Source: Engelhardtia mirabilis (GTDB lineage Bacteria; Planctomycetota; UBA1135; GCA-002686595). Taken from it: 64,000 nt of DNA. A model generated the notes under the pieces. The model saw only the letters and a program-made list of their open reading frames with translations. It ran no database searches and was not told the DNA's origin. The stretch is taken from contig CP036296.1 in assembly GCA_007751255.1 (NCBI GenBank), forward strand, positions 6,200,001 through 6,264,000, in the 5' to 3' direction. The position numbers and the translations under genes are program-made. Positions 45,025 to 53,455 of this stretch are shown here, piece by piece (the first letter of the stretch is position 1; every line of letters begins with the position of its first letter).

Positions 45025-45921
45025 CTAGCGCGGCCCGCCCCGTCCCCGTTCGGTCGCGGGTTGGGGCGTCGGTCGGGGGCGCTCGCCGCTCGGGCGCTCG
45101 GTGCCGCCGCTGGGGCGGCTGGCCGGCTGCTCGGACGGCGCGGAGCGACCGACCGGGCTCGCGCCGCGACTGGTGGCGGGCGTCGGTCGCACGACGGGCG
45201 CCGGCTGGCCGCCGGGCGCAGGGCTCGCTCCGCCGCCCGGTCGAGCGGTGGGGACGGCGCCGCGCTCGGACTCGGCGCCAGGCGCGCCCTGGGACGCGGC
45301 GCGGCGCCGGGCCGCGGGTCCCGCCGGCGGCTCGCTGGCCTCGAGGGCCCGGATCTGCTCCTCGGAGGGCAGCGCGTCGCTGCGCGCGTCCTGGACGCGC
45401 CGAGCCCCGGGCCCGCTCGGCTGGTTGTCGCCCGCCACGCTCGCGCGGTGCTGGGCTTGGGCTTGGAAGGCCCGCCTGAAGGCCTCGATGCGGGTCGTCT
45501 CGGCGTCCAGGTCGGGTGCCGTGCGCTGGCCCGCGGCGTTCACCAGGCGGCGGTAGCCGACGATGAACTCGTCCCGCGACACGGAGCCGTCGGTGTCGGC
45601 GTCGAAGGCGCGGAACTCGCGGCTGGAGAGCCCCGTGCGCACTGCCTCGAGCCAACCGATCGAGCCGTCGCGGTCGGAGTCGGCGCGACCGAAGGTGGCG
45701 CTGGCCCGGCGCAGGTCGTGGCTGGCGGCATTGGCGGCGCTAGCGGCCCGGCGATGGCCGGCGGGGCCAGGCAAGGGATCGGCGACGGGCTCCTGCTCGG
45801 TCAGCCGCACTCCGGGCCCGTCGGTCGCAAGCTCCTGACCGGCGCCTGCACCGGGAGCCCCGGCGGCGAGCAGCGCCAGCGTGAGGCCGCCGAGGGCGAT
45901 CTGGCCGAGGAGGTGGTGCAT
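45025..45921 (-). CDS. Exported EF-hand protein with disordered tail
   Basis: This 298-residue protein has a signal peptide (GQIALGGLTLALLAAGAPGAGAGQ). Two calcium-binding loops follow: DSDRDGSIGWLE (about residues 80-91) and DADTDGSVSRDE (about 105-116), spaced as an EF-hand pair. From about residue 160 onward it is low-complexity, rich in Pro, Ala, Arg, Gly, Ser, and probably disordered. Such proteins are abundant and mostly uncharacterised in Planctomycetota. Extracytoplasmic calcium binding is the only supported property. Confidence 0.78.
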   Translation of the reverse strand: MHHLLGQIALGGLTLALLAAGAPGAGAGQELATDGPGVRLTEQEPVADPLPGPAGHRRAASAANAASHDLRRASATFGRADSDRDGSIGWLEAVRTGLSSREFRAFDADTDGSVSRDEFIVGYRRLVNAAGQRTAPDLDAETTRIEAFRRAFQAQAQHRASVAGDNQPSGPGARRVQDARSDALPSEEQIRALEASEPPAGPAARRRAASQGAPGAESERGAVPTARPGGGASPAPGGQPAPVVRPTPATSRGASPVGRSAPSEQPASRPSGGTERPSGERPRPTPQPATERGRGGPR

Positions 45922-46194
45922 GGACAGAAGTCCTGTCGGAAGGCGCGCGGGCTGACTGACCAGCGGCGGCGCGGCGTTCCGAGGGCTGGAACCGACCCCA
46001 GGGGGAGCGGTTGGCCCTGAGAGACGAGCGAAGCCTGTGCCAGCGCGCGGCCAGGTGCCCGGATCTCACCGAACCCCCTGGCGGCCATGGCCTTGCGCCT
46101 GCGTGCCACCACGGGGTCGGGTGCGGCAAGCGGCCCCCAACGTCCTCTCGAGGGGACAACGGCTGCCATCCCCGCACTGCTATCCTCCGCCCTC

Positions 46195-47553
46195 GTGCGC
46201 TCTACCCAACCGTTCACCCTCCGTCGAGCCCCCCGCGCCGGCTTCGCCCAGGCCGCGACCCTGGTCCTGGTCGGCATCCTGGCCGGCCTGGTCCTGCAGG
46301 CCGTCTTCGATCGCTACGCCACGGACACCACCGCGCGCCAGGTGGCCGAGGTGGACCAGGTCCGCGGCCTGATCGAGCGCACCTTCGTGCAGCCCCGCGA
46401 TTCGGAGCAGCTGCTCGACGGCGCCCTGCGCGGGATGCTGGGCGAGCTCGACCCCTACTCGAAGTACTACGACAACACCGAGACCGGCGACCTCGAGCGC
46501 CAGACCTCGGGCCTCTACGACGGCATCGGCGTGCTGTTCGCGCCCATCCCCGAGCGCTGGCGGATCCTGCACCCGCTGCCCGAGTCGCCGGCCCTGGCCG
46601 CGGGCTTTCGCGTCGGCGACCTGCTCGTGACGATCAACGGCGAGCCCGCCGCCGAGCTCGAGCTCGAAGCCGTCCGCGCCCACTTCGCCGATGGTTCCAA
46701 GGGACCGGTGGCGGTCGAGGTCGAGGGCCTCGACGGCGAGCGGCGCGAGCTCGAGGTCCAACCGGCCCGCACCACCGACCCCACCGTGCGCCGCGTGCGC
46801 ATGATCGATAACGGCGGCGACGCCTTCGACCGCGTGGGCTACGCCTCGATCGGTTCCTTCAGCCGCCGCACCCCGGGCGAGTTCGACGAGGCCGTCGACG
46901 GCCTGCGCGACCGCGGCGCCCGGCGCCTGGTGATCGACCTGCGCGGCAACCGCGGCGGCGTGCTCGGCGCGGCCCTCGCGATCGCGAACCGCTTCGTGGA
47001 AGAAGGGGCCCTGCTGCAGACCGAGTCGCGCGCTGGCCTCGAGGTGACCTACGCACAGTCCGGTTACGCCAAGTACGCCGACATGTCGGTGGCGGTGTTG
47101 ATGGACGGGATCTCGGCCAGCGCGTCGGAGGTGCTGGCGGGAGCGCTGCAGGATCACCGGGCGGCGGTGCTCGTGGGCGAGCGGAGCTACGGCAAGGGGA
47201 CGGTGCAGAGCCTGACGCCCCTGCACGAGTTGGATGGGGTCGTGCGGATCACGACGGCCGTGTACCGCACGCCGTCCGGACGGCTGATCGAGCGCAGCTT
47301 GGGTGGAGCGTGGAAGGCCGGGCTCGAGCCGGACCTGGCCGTGACGCCGGCCAGCGACGAGCAGGCCCAGCTGATCGCCCTGTACCTGTCGCGCTACGGC
47401 CCGCCCCTGGAGCACTTGAGCGCGGTGCTCGCCTGGCAGGAGAGTTCTGGGTTGGCGCTCGTGGCGCCGCCCCCGCCGGATCCGGTGCTCGACGCGGCGC
47501 TGGAGCTGCTCGCCGGGCGTCGACCGGTGCACGTCGCGGAGTCCGGCCAGTGA
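46195..47553 (+). CDS. C-terminal processing protease (S41 family)
   Basis: This protease acts outside the inner membrane and trims or degrades exported proteins. An N-terminal membrane anchor (AATLVLVGILAGLVLQAVF) is followed by a helical region with LDPYSKYYDN. A PDZ domain comes next (GIGVLFAPIPERWRILHPLPESPALAAGFRVGDLLVTINGEP), then the S41 core with LVIDLRGNRGGVLGAA. The catalytic serine is in DGISASASEVLAGAL and the lysine in GERSYGKGTVQ. The start is uncertain: GTG 46195 leads straight into the anchor, while an in-frame ATG at 46087 would add 36 residues without conserved features. The stop overlaps the tsaD start by 4 bases. Confidence 0.92.
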   Translation: MRSTQPFTLRRAPRAGFAQAATLVLVGILAGLVLQAVFDRYATDTTARQVAEVDQVRGLIERTFVQPRDSEQLLDGALRGMLGELDPYSKYYDNTETGDLERQTSGLYDGIGVLFAPIPERWRILHPLPESPALAAGFRVGDLLVTINGEPAAELELEAVRAHFADGSKGPVAVEVEGLDGERRELEVQPARTTDPTVRRVRMIDNGGDAFDRVGYASIGSFSRRTPGEFDEAVDGLRDRGARRLVIDLRGNRGGVLGAALAIANRFVEEGALLQTESRAGLEVTYAQSGYAKYADMSVAVLMDGISASASEVLAGALQDHRAAVLVGERSYGKGTVQSLTPLHELDGVVRITTAVYRTPSGRLIERSLGGAWKAGLEPDLAVTPASDEQAQLIALYLSRYGPPLEHLSAVLAWQESSGLALVAPPPPDPVLDAALELLAGRRPVHVAESGQ

Positions 47554-48572
47554 GGCCCGACGGCCCGATCCTCGGGATCGAATCGTCCTGCGACGACACG
47601 GCCGCGGCGGTGGTGCGCGATGGGCGCGAGGTGCTGTCGTCGATCGTGCGTAGCCAGATAGAGGAGCACTCGGCGTTTGGCGGGGTGGTGCCGGAGGTGG
47701 CGGGGCGCAGCCACCTGGACCACATCATCGCGGTCGTGGATCGGGCGTTGGACGACGCGGGGGTCGGCCTCGATGACTTGCGCGCGATCGCGGTGACGAC
47801 GCGGCCGGGGTTGATCGGCTCGCTGCTCGTGGGCCTTTCGGCTGCGAAGGGGCTCGCCTTTGGGCGCGGCCTGCCGATCGTGCCGGTACACCACATCGAA
47901 GCCCACGCGTACGCGGGGACGATGGAGTTGGACGAGGACCCGTACCCCTGCGTGGCGTTGGTGGTTTCGGGCGGGCACACGGCGCTGTACCGCATGGAGG
48001 GCCACGCGCGGATGGAATGCCTGGCTCGTACGCTCGACGACGCCGCGGGTGAGGCGTTCGACAAGGTGGCGAGCTTGCTCGGGCTGCCGTATCCCGGCGG
48101 ACCGTCGATTGCCGCGTTGGCTCCCGAGGGGAACCCCAAGGCGATCCAGTTCCCCCGCTATCGAGCCAAGCCGGAGCGCCCGAGCTTCTCGTTCAGCGGA
48201 TTGAAGACCGCGGTGCTCTACCACCTGAGGGGCCAGAACGCGCTGAACCCCACGCCCGCCCCCGAAGACATCGCCGACCGCGCCGACGTGGCGGCCAGTT
48301 TCCAAGAAGCGGCCGTCGACGCCCTGGTCAAGCCGACGATCCAAGCCGCCCGCGACCAAGGCGTGCAGACGATCCTCGTCGTCGGCGGCGTCGCGCGGAA
48401 CGAGCGCCTGCGCGCCAAGCTCAGCGAAGCCGCCGAGGCGGCGGGCCTGCGCGCGGTGTATCCCGCGCCGACCTACTGCACCGACAACGCGGCGATGATC
48501 GCCGGGCTCGGGCATCACCTGCTCGAGGCCCATGGGCCGGCGGATCTCGAGCTGGACGCCAGCGCGCGTTGA
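47550..48572 (+). CDS. tsaD: tRNA threonylcarbamoyladenosine transferase TsaD
   Basis: TsaD transfers the threonylcarbamoyl group to A37 of ANN-decoding tRNAs, together with TsaB and TsaE, which are not in this window. The 340-residue protein shows LGIESSCDDTAAA at its start and GVVPEVAGRSHLD. The metal-binding histidines are in HHIEAHAYAG (H115, H119). VSGGHTALY, GEAFDKVASLLGLPYPGGP, FSFSGLKTAVLY and CTDNAAMIAG follow. Translation starts at a GTG overlapping the protease stop (GTGA), so the two are coupled. Confidence 0.96.
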   Translation: MRPDGPILGIESSCDDTAAAVVRDGREVLSSIVRSQIEEHSAFGGVVPEVAGRSHLDHIIAVVDRALDDAGVGLDDLRAIAVTTRPGLIGSLLVGLSAAKGLAFGRGLPIVPVHHIEAHAYAGTMELDEDPYPCVALVVSGGHTALYRMEGHARMECLARTLDDAAGEAFDKVASLLGLPYPGGPSIAALAPEGNPKAIQFPRYRAKPERPSFSFSGLKTAVLYHLRGQNALNPTPAPEDIADRADVAASFQEAAVDALVKPTIQAARDQGVQTILVVGGVARNERLRAKLSEAAEAAGLRAVYPAPTYCTDNAAMIAGLGHHLLEAHGPADLELDASAR

Positions 48573-48616
48573 TCGGACCTCGCACTCAGGGACCGAGCGA
48601 CTAGGCTGCAACGCCC

Positions 48617-49573
48617 ATGGCCCTCTCGATCCTCTTCGTCCTCGCAGGACTCGCCGTGCTGATCTTCGGCGGCGAGCTGCTGATCCGCTGCGCGACCCGC
48701 ATCGCGAGCCTGGCCGGTGTCAGCCCAGCCGTGGTCGGCCTGACGATCGTCGCGGCGGGGACGTCGATGCCCGAGCTCGTCGTCTCGGTGCGCAGCGCCC
48801 TGGCCGGCAGCGATTCCCTGGCCGTGGGCAACGTGATCGGTTCGAACAGCTTCAACATCGGCGTGATCCTGGGCCTCGCCGCGCTGATCGCGCCCATCTC
48901 GATCGCCGGCCGAACGGTCCGGCTGGAGTGGCCGGTGATGCTCCTGGCCGCGGTCCAGCTCTACCTGCTCGCGCGGGACGGCCAGGTGGACCGGATCGAG
49001 GGCGCGGCCTTCCTGGTGGCCTTCGTGGCCTTCGTCGCCTACACCCTGAAGATCGCGCGCAGCGAGATGGTGCCCGCCGAGATCGAGCAGTTCGCCGCCA
49101 CCGCCGGGCCGCCGGCCGAGCCGCGGCCCTGGACCCGGAGCATCCTGGGCGTGATCGCCGGCTGCGCCCTCCTGGCCGGCGGCGCCGAGCTGCTGGTCAT
49201 CGGCGCCACCGACCTGGCCCGCTCCCTCGGTGCCTCCGAGGCCGTCATCAGCCTGACCATCGTCGCCGCCGGCACCAGCCTGCCCGAGCTCTCCGCCTCG
49301 GTGATCGCCGCCCTCCGCGGCCGCGGCGACGTCGCCGTCACCAACGTGATCGGCTCCAACATCTTCAACGTCCTGGGCATCGCCGGCACGACGGCGACGA
49401 TCTCGCCTCTGAGCGTCTCCACCGAGCTGATCGAGCGCGACCTCCCGTGGATGCTGGGCTTCTCGCTGCTCCTGTTCCCGCTAATGCGCAGCGGCTACCG
49501 CATCAGCCGGGTCGAGGGCGCGCTGCTGTTGGTGGGGTACGGGGTTTACCTGGCCCTGCTGCTCGGGACGTAG
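48617..49573 (+). CDS. CaCA-family Na+/Ca2+ antiporter-like protein
   Basis: This 318-residue membrane protein has about ten hydrophobic segments in two inverted halves. Each half carries the alpha-repeat: VAAGTSMPELVVSV with GNVIGSNSFNIGVILG in the first, and VAAGTSLPELSASV with TNVIGSNIFNVLGIAG in the second. These E/N-containing motifs bind calcium and sodium in the YrbG/CaxA type. A central loop (PAEIEQFAATAGPPAEPRPW) separates the halves. It starts at ATG 48617, 44 bases after tsaD. It is the last ordinary gene before the accessory region. Confidence 0.93.
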   Translation: MALSILFVLAGLAVLIFGGELLIRCATRIASLAGVSPAVVGLTIVAAGTSMPELVVSVRSALAGSDSLAVGNVIGSNSFNIGVILGLAALIAPISIAGRTVRLEWPVMLLAAVQLYLLARDGQVDRIEGAAFLVAFVAFVAYTLKIARSEMVPAEIEQFAATAGPPAEPRPWTRSILGVIAGCALLAGGAELLVIGATDLARSLGASEAVISLTIVAAGTSLPELSASVIAALRGRGDVAVTNVIGSNIFNVLGIAGTTATISPLSVSTELIERDLPWMLGFSLLLFPLMRSGYRISRVEGALLLVGYGVYLALLLGT

Positions 49574-49749
49574 TCCGGGGCGCTCCGTCCACGGCCACTC
49601 GGCCCGCGAGCGGACCGCGCCGCCGCCCGGGAGCCGGCCAGAGCTCGATCCACGAGTTCGATCCCGGAGCGACTACCGTTGCGGTCCCGGCGTCCTCCTC
49701 CCCACAGCCAGCGCGCGGCGTCGCGTCGTAGGATTGCCCGTTCCTGCCC

Positions 49750-52650
49750 GTGCCCCCCCCTCCCACCATCTCAGCGCCCCCCGCTCCCGGATCCCGCGTC
49801 CTCGCGCGGGACGAGGAGTGGATCGTGCGTACCACCAGGCGCGCCTCGACCGGGGGTCACGCCGTGTACGTCACCGGGACCTCGGACCTTGTCCGAGGGC
49901 GCGACGCGGTCTTCCTGACGGCCCTGGACGCGATCGAGGAGCTGCGGCCGGAGGAGACCAGGCTGGTGGCCGACGGTTCGCCGCGCTTTCGCACCAGCCG
50001 GCTGTATCTGGAGAGCCTCCTGCGCCGCACCCCGCCGGCGGGCACGGCCCTGTCCCTGGGGCACCGAGCGGCCCTCGACCCAGCGGACTACCAGCTCCAG
50101 CCGGCCGTGAAGGCCCTGGCCCAGCCTCGACCGCGGATCCTGATGGCCGACGGCGTGGGCCTGGGCAAGACGGTCGAGGTCGGGATCCTGCTCGCCGAGC
50201 TGATCGCCCGCGGCCGCGGCGACCGGATCCTGGTCGTGTGCCTGAAGTCGATCCTGGCCCAGTTCCAGAAGGAGCTGTGGTCGCGCTTCACGATCCCGCT
50301 GGTACGCCTCGACTCGGTCGGCATCCAGCGCGTGCGCTCGAAGATCCCGTCCACCGAGAACCCCTTCTACTTCTTCGACCGCGCGATCATCTCGATCGAC
50401 ACGCTCAAGAAGGACCGCAAGTACCGGCGCTTCCTCGAGGAGAGCCGCTGGGACGCGATCGTGATCGACGAGTGTCAGAACGTCGCCGATCGCTCGGGCG
50501 CGCGCACGACCAGCGCAGGCGCGTCGCAGCGCTATCGCCTGGCGAGGCTGCTGGCGCGCACGACGGACGCGTTGATCCTGACCTCGGCGACGCCGCACGA
50601 TGGCAAGCCCGAGTCCTTCGCGAGCCTGATGAACCTGCTCGAGCCGACGGCGGTCGCCGACCCGTCGAACTTCACCAAGGACGAGGTCGAGGGCTACTTC
50701 CTGCGGCGCTTCAAGAAGGACGTCGCGGGCGAGGTCGGCGAGGCCTTCCGCGAGCGCGAGCTGCGGCCGCTGCACATCGACGCGGGGCGTGAGGAGTGCG
50801 CGGCCCTCGCCGCGATCCAGGCCGCGACGTTCAAGACGGTCGAGCGGGTCAAGCACGGCAAGGGCAAGGGGATCCTGTTCCGGACGCTGCTCCTGAAGGG
50901 CTTCCTGTCGTCGCCGGCGGCGTGCCTGGAAACGATCGGTGAGCGCCTGAAGAAGCTCGACGCCCTGGATGCCGCCGGCCAGGACGCGGAGAACGTCGCG
51001 CACGACCGCGCCGCGCTCGAAGCCATCGCCGAGAAGGCCGGCGCCGTCGAGCCCGCGGTGTTCTCCAAGCTCGCGCGTTTCCTCGACGAGATGCGGCCGC
51101 TGCTCGACGACGGCGAGCGCGTGGTCGTGTTCTCCGAGCGCATCGCGACCCTCAAGCTCCTGCAGGAGCGCCTGTGCGCCAAGAAGGGCGCCGGCGGCCT
51201 CGCGCTGAAGGCCGACGCCGCGCCGATCTTCCACGGCGCCCTCGACGACCAGCGCCAGCGCGAGCTGCTCGAGTCCTTCCAGGCCGCCGACTCCAAGATC
51301 CGCGTCCTGCTCGCCTCCGACGCGGCGTCCGAGGGCCTGAACCTCCACTTCCACTGCCGCCACCTGGTGCACTTCGACCTGCCCTGGTCGCTGATCACCC
51401 TCGAGCAACGCAACGGCCGCATCGACCGCTTCGGCCAGCCGCGGACGCCGATCATCACCTACCTGATCACGCGCACGGACGACGAGGCGCTGAAGGCGGA
51501 CCTGCGCGTGCTCGACGTCTTGTGGGCCAAGGAGCAGGTCGCGCACGAGCAGCTCGGCGACGCCGCGATGCTGATGAACCTGCACGACGCGGAGGCCGAG
51601 GAAGAGCACCTGGCGCAGACGATCGAGGAGGAGGCGGATCCCGAGGGCGCCTTCCTGTCGCCGGCGCAGGCCGATGCGCTGCTGGCGCTGTTTGGAACGG
51701 GCTCGGAGCCGACGCCGGAGCGGCGCGAGCCGCTGCGGCTGTTCCCCGACGACCTCGACTACGCGCGCGAGGCGTTCGAGCAGGCCCTCGGGCCCGACAC
51801 CGACCTGATCGAGTGGCACGAGAACCTCGCGGGCTTCACCCTGCGCCCGCCCGACGACCTGTTGCGCCGCTTCGACTACCTGCCGCCCGAGCTGATCCGC
51901 GCCGAGGGCAAGAAGCAGAACGCCGAGCTCAAACTCACCACCGATCGCCGCCGAGTCGCCGACGCCCTCGACGCAGCGCGGGCGAAGAGCGACGCCTGGC
52001 CCGAGTGGCAGCTGTTCTGGGAGCTGAACCCGGTCAGCCAGTGGCTCGACGACAAGGTCCTCGAGGGATTGGCGCGGCACGAGGCGCCGGTGATCCCGGT
52101 GAGTGAAGGTTTGGCCGAGCGCGAGGTCTGCTTCGTGTTCCAGGGAATCCTCTCGAACGAGCGCGGCCGCGCCGTCGTCGTCGAGTGGTTTGGCGTGAGC
52201 TACGCCGGCGGGAGGAAGACGGGGATCCGTTCGCTCGAGGCGCTGCTCGAGGCCACTGGCCTCCGCGCGGGGCCGCCGAACCGTGGCGGACTCGATCAGG
52301 AATTCCTCGACGCTCTGGGAGAACTCCGCCGCTTCGCCGTCGGCTCAGCACGAACTCACCTCGAGAGCGTCGCCAAACGGCGCGAGTCAGAACTCGCCGA
52401 CCTCCTGGACGAGGGCCTGCACCGCCTCGAGGCCTGGCGCGCCAAGCGCGTCGCCCAGCGCGAAGCGCGCCGCCGCAAGATCGCCGAGAAGGGCCGCCAG
52501 GCGACGACCTTCGAGCGCAAGCGCTTCGAGGCGGAGAAGCAGAACGAAGACGAGATCCACGCCGAACGGAAGGCGTGGATCAAAGAAGAGATGACAACCG
52601 TCGACAAGCCGTTCGTGCGGTTGGCGGCGGTCTTGATCAAGGAGAAATGA
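49750..52650 (+). CDS. SNF2-type DNA helicase/translocase of a defence operon
   Basis: This 966-residue superfamily 2 ATPase starts at a GTG with no clear ribosome site. After a 120-residue N-terminal region it has LMADGVGLGKTVEVGILLAE (Walker A near 131-140) and VIDECQNVADR (D240, E241). LILTSATPHDGKPESF follows. The second lobe has VVFSERIATLKLLQERL, LLASDAASEGLNLHF and LITLEQRNGRIDRFGQ. This pattern is that of RapA/HepA-like SNF2 proteins such as DISARM DrmD and the helicase of helicase-methylase-ATPase systems. The last 150 residues are charged and helical. It would move on DNA or remodel it in concert with the methylase. The DUF6602 gene starts 2 bases after its stop. Confidence 0.88.
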   Translation: MPPPPTISAPPAPGSRVLARDEEWIVRTTRRASTGGHAVYVTGTSDLVRGRDAVFLTALDAIEELRPEETRLVADGSPRFRTSRLYLESLLRRTPPAGTALSLGHRAALDPADYQLQPAVKALAQPRPRILMADGVGLGKTVEVGILLAELIARGRGDRILVVCLKSILAQFQKELWSRFTIPLVRLDSVGIQRVRSKIPSTENPFYFFDRAIISIDTLKKDRKYRRFLEESRWDAIVIDECQNVADRSGARTTSAGASQRYRLARLLARTTDALILTSATPHDGKPESFASLMNLLEPTAVADPSNFTKDEVEGYFLRRFKKDVAGEVGEAFRERELRPLHIDAGREECAALAAIQAATFKTVERVKHGKGKGILFRTLLLKGFLSSPAACLETIGERLKKLDALDAAGQDAENVAHDRAALEAIAEKAGAVEPAVFSKLARFLDEMRPLLDDGERVVVFSERIATLKLLQERLCAKKGAGGLALKADAAPIFHGALDDQRQRELLESFQAADSKIRVLLASDAASEGLNLHFHCRHLVHFDLPWSLITLEQRNGRIDRFGQPRTPIITYLITRTDDEALKADLRVLDVLWAKEQVAHEQLGDAAMLMNLHDAEAEEEHLAQTIEEEADPEGAFLSPAQADALLALFGTGSEPTPERREPLRLFPDDLDYAREAFEQALGPDTDLIEWHENLAGFTLRPPDDLLRRFDYLPPELIRAEGKKQNAELKLTTDRRRVADALDAARAKSDAWPEWQLFWELNPVSQWLDDKVLEGLARHEAPVIPVSEGLAEREVCFVFQGILSNERGRAVVVEWFGVSYAGGRKTGIRSLEALLEATGLRAGPPNRGGLDQEFLDALGELRRFAVGSARTHLESVAKRRESELADLLDEGLHRLEAWRAKRVAQREARRRKIAEKGRQATTFERKRFEAEKQNEDEIHAERKAWIKEEMTTVDKPFVRLAAVLIKEK

Positions 52651-52651
52651 A

Positions 52652-53452
52652 ATGCCTAGGAAGCGAAAGGAGAAGGAACCTATCGACTATGGCCCGAAGC
52701 AAGCGCTGAAGGACCTGACAGACGAGATCAGGGCGGTCGAGTGCAAGATCCGGAACCTGATCGGCGATGCTCACTGGGGCACTGACGGCGCTCACAAAGA
52801 AGCCGTTCTTCGAGCACTGCTTCGCGAGCGGCTACCAAAATCGCTCGACGTCGCAACGGGGTTCGTCCTTCACCGCGATCAACGCTCAAGACAAGTTGAC
52901 ATCCTAGTGATCGAAGGCTCGAAGCCCGTCTTCATGCGCGACGGCGACTTTGTGATCTGTGGAGCCGACGCGGTCGTCGGGATGATCGAGGTCAAGTCCG
53001 ACACGACAAGATGGGCCCCCGGGGACTGGAGCGACGCCATCTCTCACCTGCAGGATTCCGCGACGCCGTGCCGCCAACGCGCGAATGAGCATCGTACTCG
53101 TCCGCCGTTTGTCGGCCTGTTCGCCCTCCACGGAAACGAGAACGCGGCGAATAACGCCATGAAGGCGGCGGCGTCACTTGGGGACCCCACCACCTCGTCA
53201 GTCAACCATCTCTGCGTAGGGTCCGAGTACTTTTGCCGGATCGAAGAATCATCGGATGGCCCGACCACACAGGGCGGCGACACGACCTACGTCTGGCAAG
53301 GCTACGAGCTGACAAGCCTGGCTTTCGGCTACTTCATCGGGAACCTGATGGCTTGGATCGACATCGCCCACGGCGACGAGCACGTCTACCGCTATTTCCC
53401 GGTCGATAAGCAGGACGGACCGAAGCTCGACGCGGTGCGCGTGTTGGATTGA
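52652..53452 (+). CDS. DUF6602 protein, predicted PD-(D/E)XK nuclease
   Basis: This 266-residue soluble protein matches the DUF6602 pattern: HWGTDGAHKEAVLRALLRERLPK, then ATGFVLHRDQRSRQVDILVIEG and VVGMIEVKSD. The residues D83, E113 and K115, with E50 upstream, form a standard PD-(D/E)XK catalytic set, so DNA cleavage is predicted. GGAGAA inside the helicase end serves as its ribosome site, and the methylase starts 4 bases after its stop. Codon use is clearly less GC-biased than in the helicase before and most of the methylase after, suggesting a separately acquired cassette. It may be the nuclease of the system or an embedded independent defence gene. Confidence 0.8.
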   Translation: MPRKRKEKEPIDYGPKQALKDLTDEIRAVECKIRNLIGDAHWGTDGAHKEAVLRALLRERLPKSLDVATGFVLHRDQRSRQVDILVIEGSKPVFMRDGDFVICGADAVVGMIEVKSDTTRWAPGDWSDAISHLQDSATPCRQRANEHRTRPPFVGLFALHGNENAANNAMKAAASLGDPTTSSVNHLCVGSEYFCRIEESSDGPTTQGGDTTYVWQGYELTSLAFGYFIGNLMAWIDIAHGDEHVYRYFPVDKQDGPKLDAVRVLD

Positions 53453-53455
53453 ACC

